Positions 63,802 through 64,000 of a stretch of 64,000 nt of DNA are shown here, in pieces. Made by a program: the position numbers and the translations under genes. The notes beneath the pieces were generated by a model, which worked only from the letters and a program-made list of their open reading frames with translations, was not told the DNA's origin and did no database searches. The DNA lies in NCBI GenBank assembly GCA_015231955.1, contig JADGAN010000017.1, positions 35,535-99,534 of the forward strand, written 5' to 3'. The stretch is from Oligoflexia bacterium. Lineage in GTDB: Bacteria > Bdellovibrionota > Bacteriovoracia > Bacteriovoracales > Bacteriovoracaceae. Position 1 is the stretch's first letter; each line of letters begins with the position of its first letter.

Positions 63802-64000
63802 ATGAGCAACCAACAATATAATGTTAAAAATTTAAGTAAACATCAATTGGTGGTCAACATACTCTCCTTAGTAAAAAAAAGAAAAAGGTTATACTTTGGC
63901 CATCATCGAACATCTTGAAGAAATCGAATCCCGTCATCTCCATTTGGAGCTTGGTTTTCCTTCTATTTTTGCGTACATCACGAAATCACTTGGATACTCT
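63802..64000 (+). pseudogene. 5' part of HNH-linked multi-copy family gene, with an apparent frameshift
   Basis: The ATG at 63802 has AGGAG upstream. The first frame encodes MSNQQYNVKNLSKHQLVV and continues to a run of eight A at 63873-63880. After that, frame 0 soon stops, while the +1 frame continues as TLAIIEHLEEIESRHLHL, then FAYITKSLGYS to the window edge. The combined sequence matches my recollection of the N-terminal helical domain of an expanded family in Bdellovibrio-like bacteria that carries a C-terminal HNH nuclease domain; that part, if present, lies beyond the window. Removing one A would restore the frame. A real decay, slippage-regulated expression or a homopolymer sequencing error are all possible. 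Confidence 0.6.

Noticed and set aside
1..64000. CRISPR arrays, tRNA and rRNA genes
   Set aside because: No direct-repeat/spacer array, no cloverleaf with a TTCRA loop, and no rRNA motif seen on reading both strands by eye; a tool scan could still find a tRNA.

Overview
The window reads as chromosomal DNA of a Gram-negative bacterium of moderate GC content. It has lipid A-core heptose genes, many Sec signal peptides and several lipoproteins. The amount of exported protein, the secreted hydrolases and a partial gene at the right edge that resembles a paralogous HNH-linked family I associate with Bdellovibrio-like bacteria suggest a member of Bdellovibrionota or a relative. That placement is inference; no rRNA or marker gene confirms it. 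I saw no tRNA, rRNA, CRISPR array or intact insertion sequence.

Layout. 1-9929 (minus strand): a partial exported protein, a lipoprotein, and a tightly packed series pheS-pheT-mutA-mutB-meaB (phenylalanyl-tRNA synthetase followed by methylmalonyl-CoA mutase and its GTPase chaperone). 9930-12706: an island with a promoter-to-terminator noncoding transcript candidate, an AT-rich PLP decarboxylase, a truncated ORF and a second hairpin-rich stretch. 12707-16710 (minus): heptose kinase, heptosyltransferase-like GT9, cytidylate kinase, lytic transglycosylase. 17077-19944 (plus): a thioredoxin-fold / DUF4266-like lipoprotein / DUF3570-like barrel / double-thioredoxin lipoprotein operon. 19927-27041: a MaoC-type hot-dog protein, a HAMP-like membrane protein, and an exported alpha/beta hydrolase paired with an exported unknown.

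27073-32757 (minus) is the most unusual locus. An exported DHH-phosphoesterase-like protein is followed by a 1507-residue protein with a Sec signal, three Clp-type AAA+ modules and a C-terminal FtsH-like M41 metalloprotease domain (HETGH). 32947-34210 has FrnE-like and PhnA-like genes. 34451-47564 (minus) encodes six large exported proteins of unknown role: a leucine-rich-repeat protein, a neighbour sharing its tandem N-terminal domain, a 1307-residue coiled-coil protein and three others. 47755-56917 holds an exported polytopic Cys-rich protein, a VanY-type peptidase, an exported unknown, a two-HKD phospholipase D-like protein, and a papain-like protease with a small exported partner. 57093-61333 (plus) is a six-gene operon for an uncharacterised membrane assembly. 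The right end has a ferritin-like protein, a lipoprotein and the 5' part of a frameshifted HNH-family-like gene.

Short tandem DNA repeats recur in signal-peptide codons, linkers and upstream regions, suggesting a slippage-prone genome or selection for length-variable tracts. Several start codons were moved to the position best supported by a Shine-Dalgarno sequence, including TTG, GTG and one possible ATT start.
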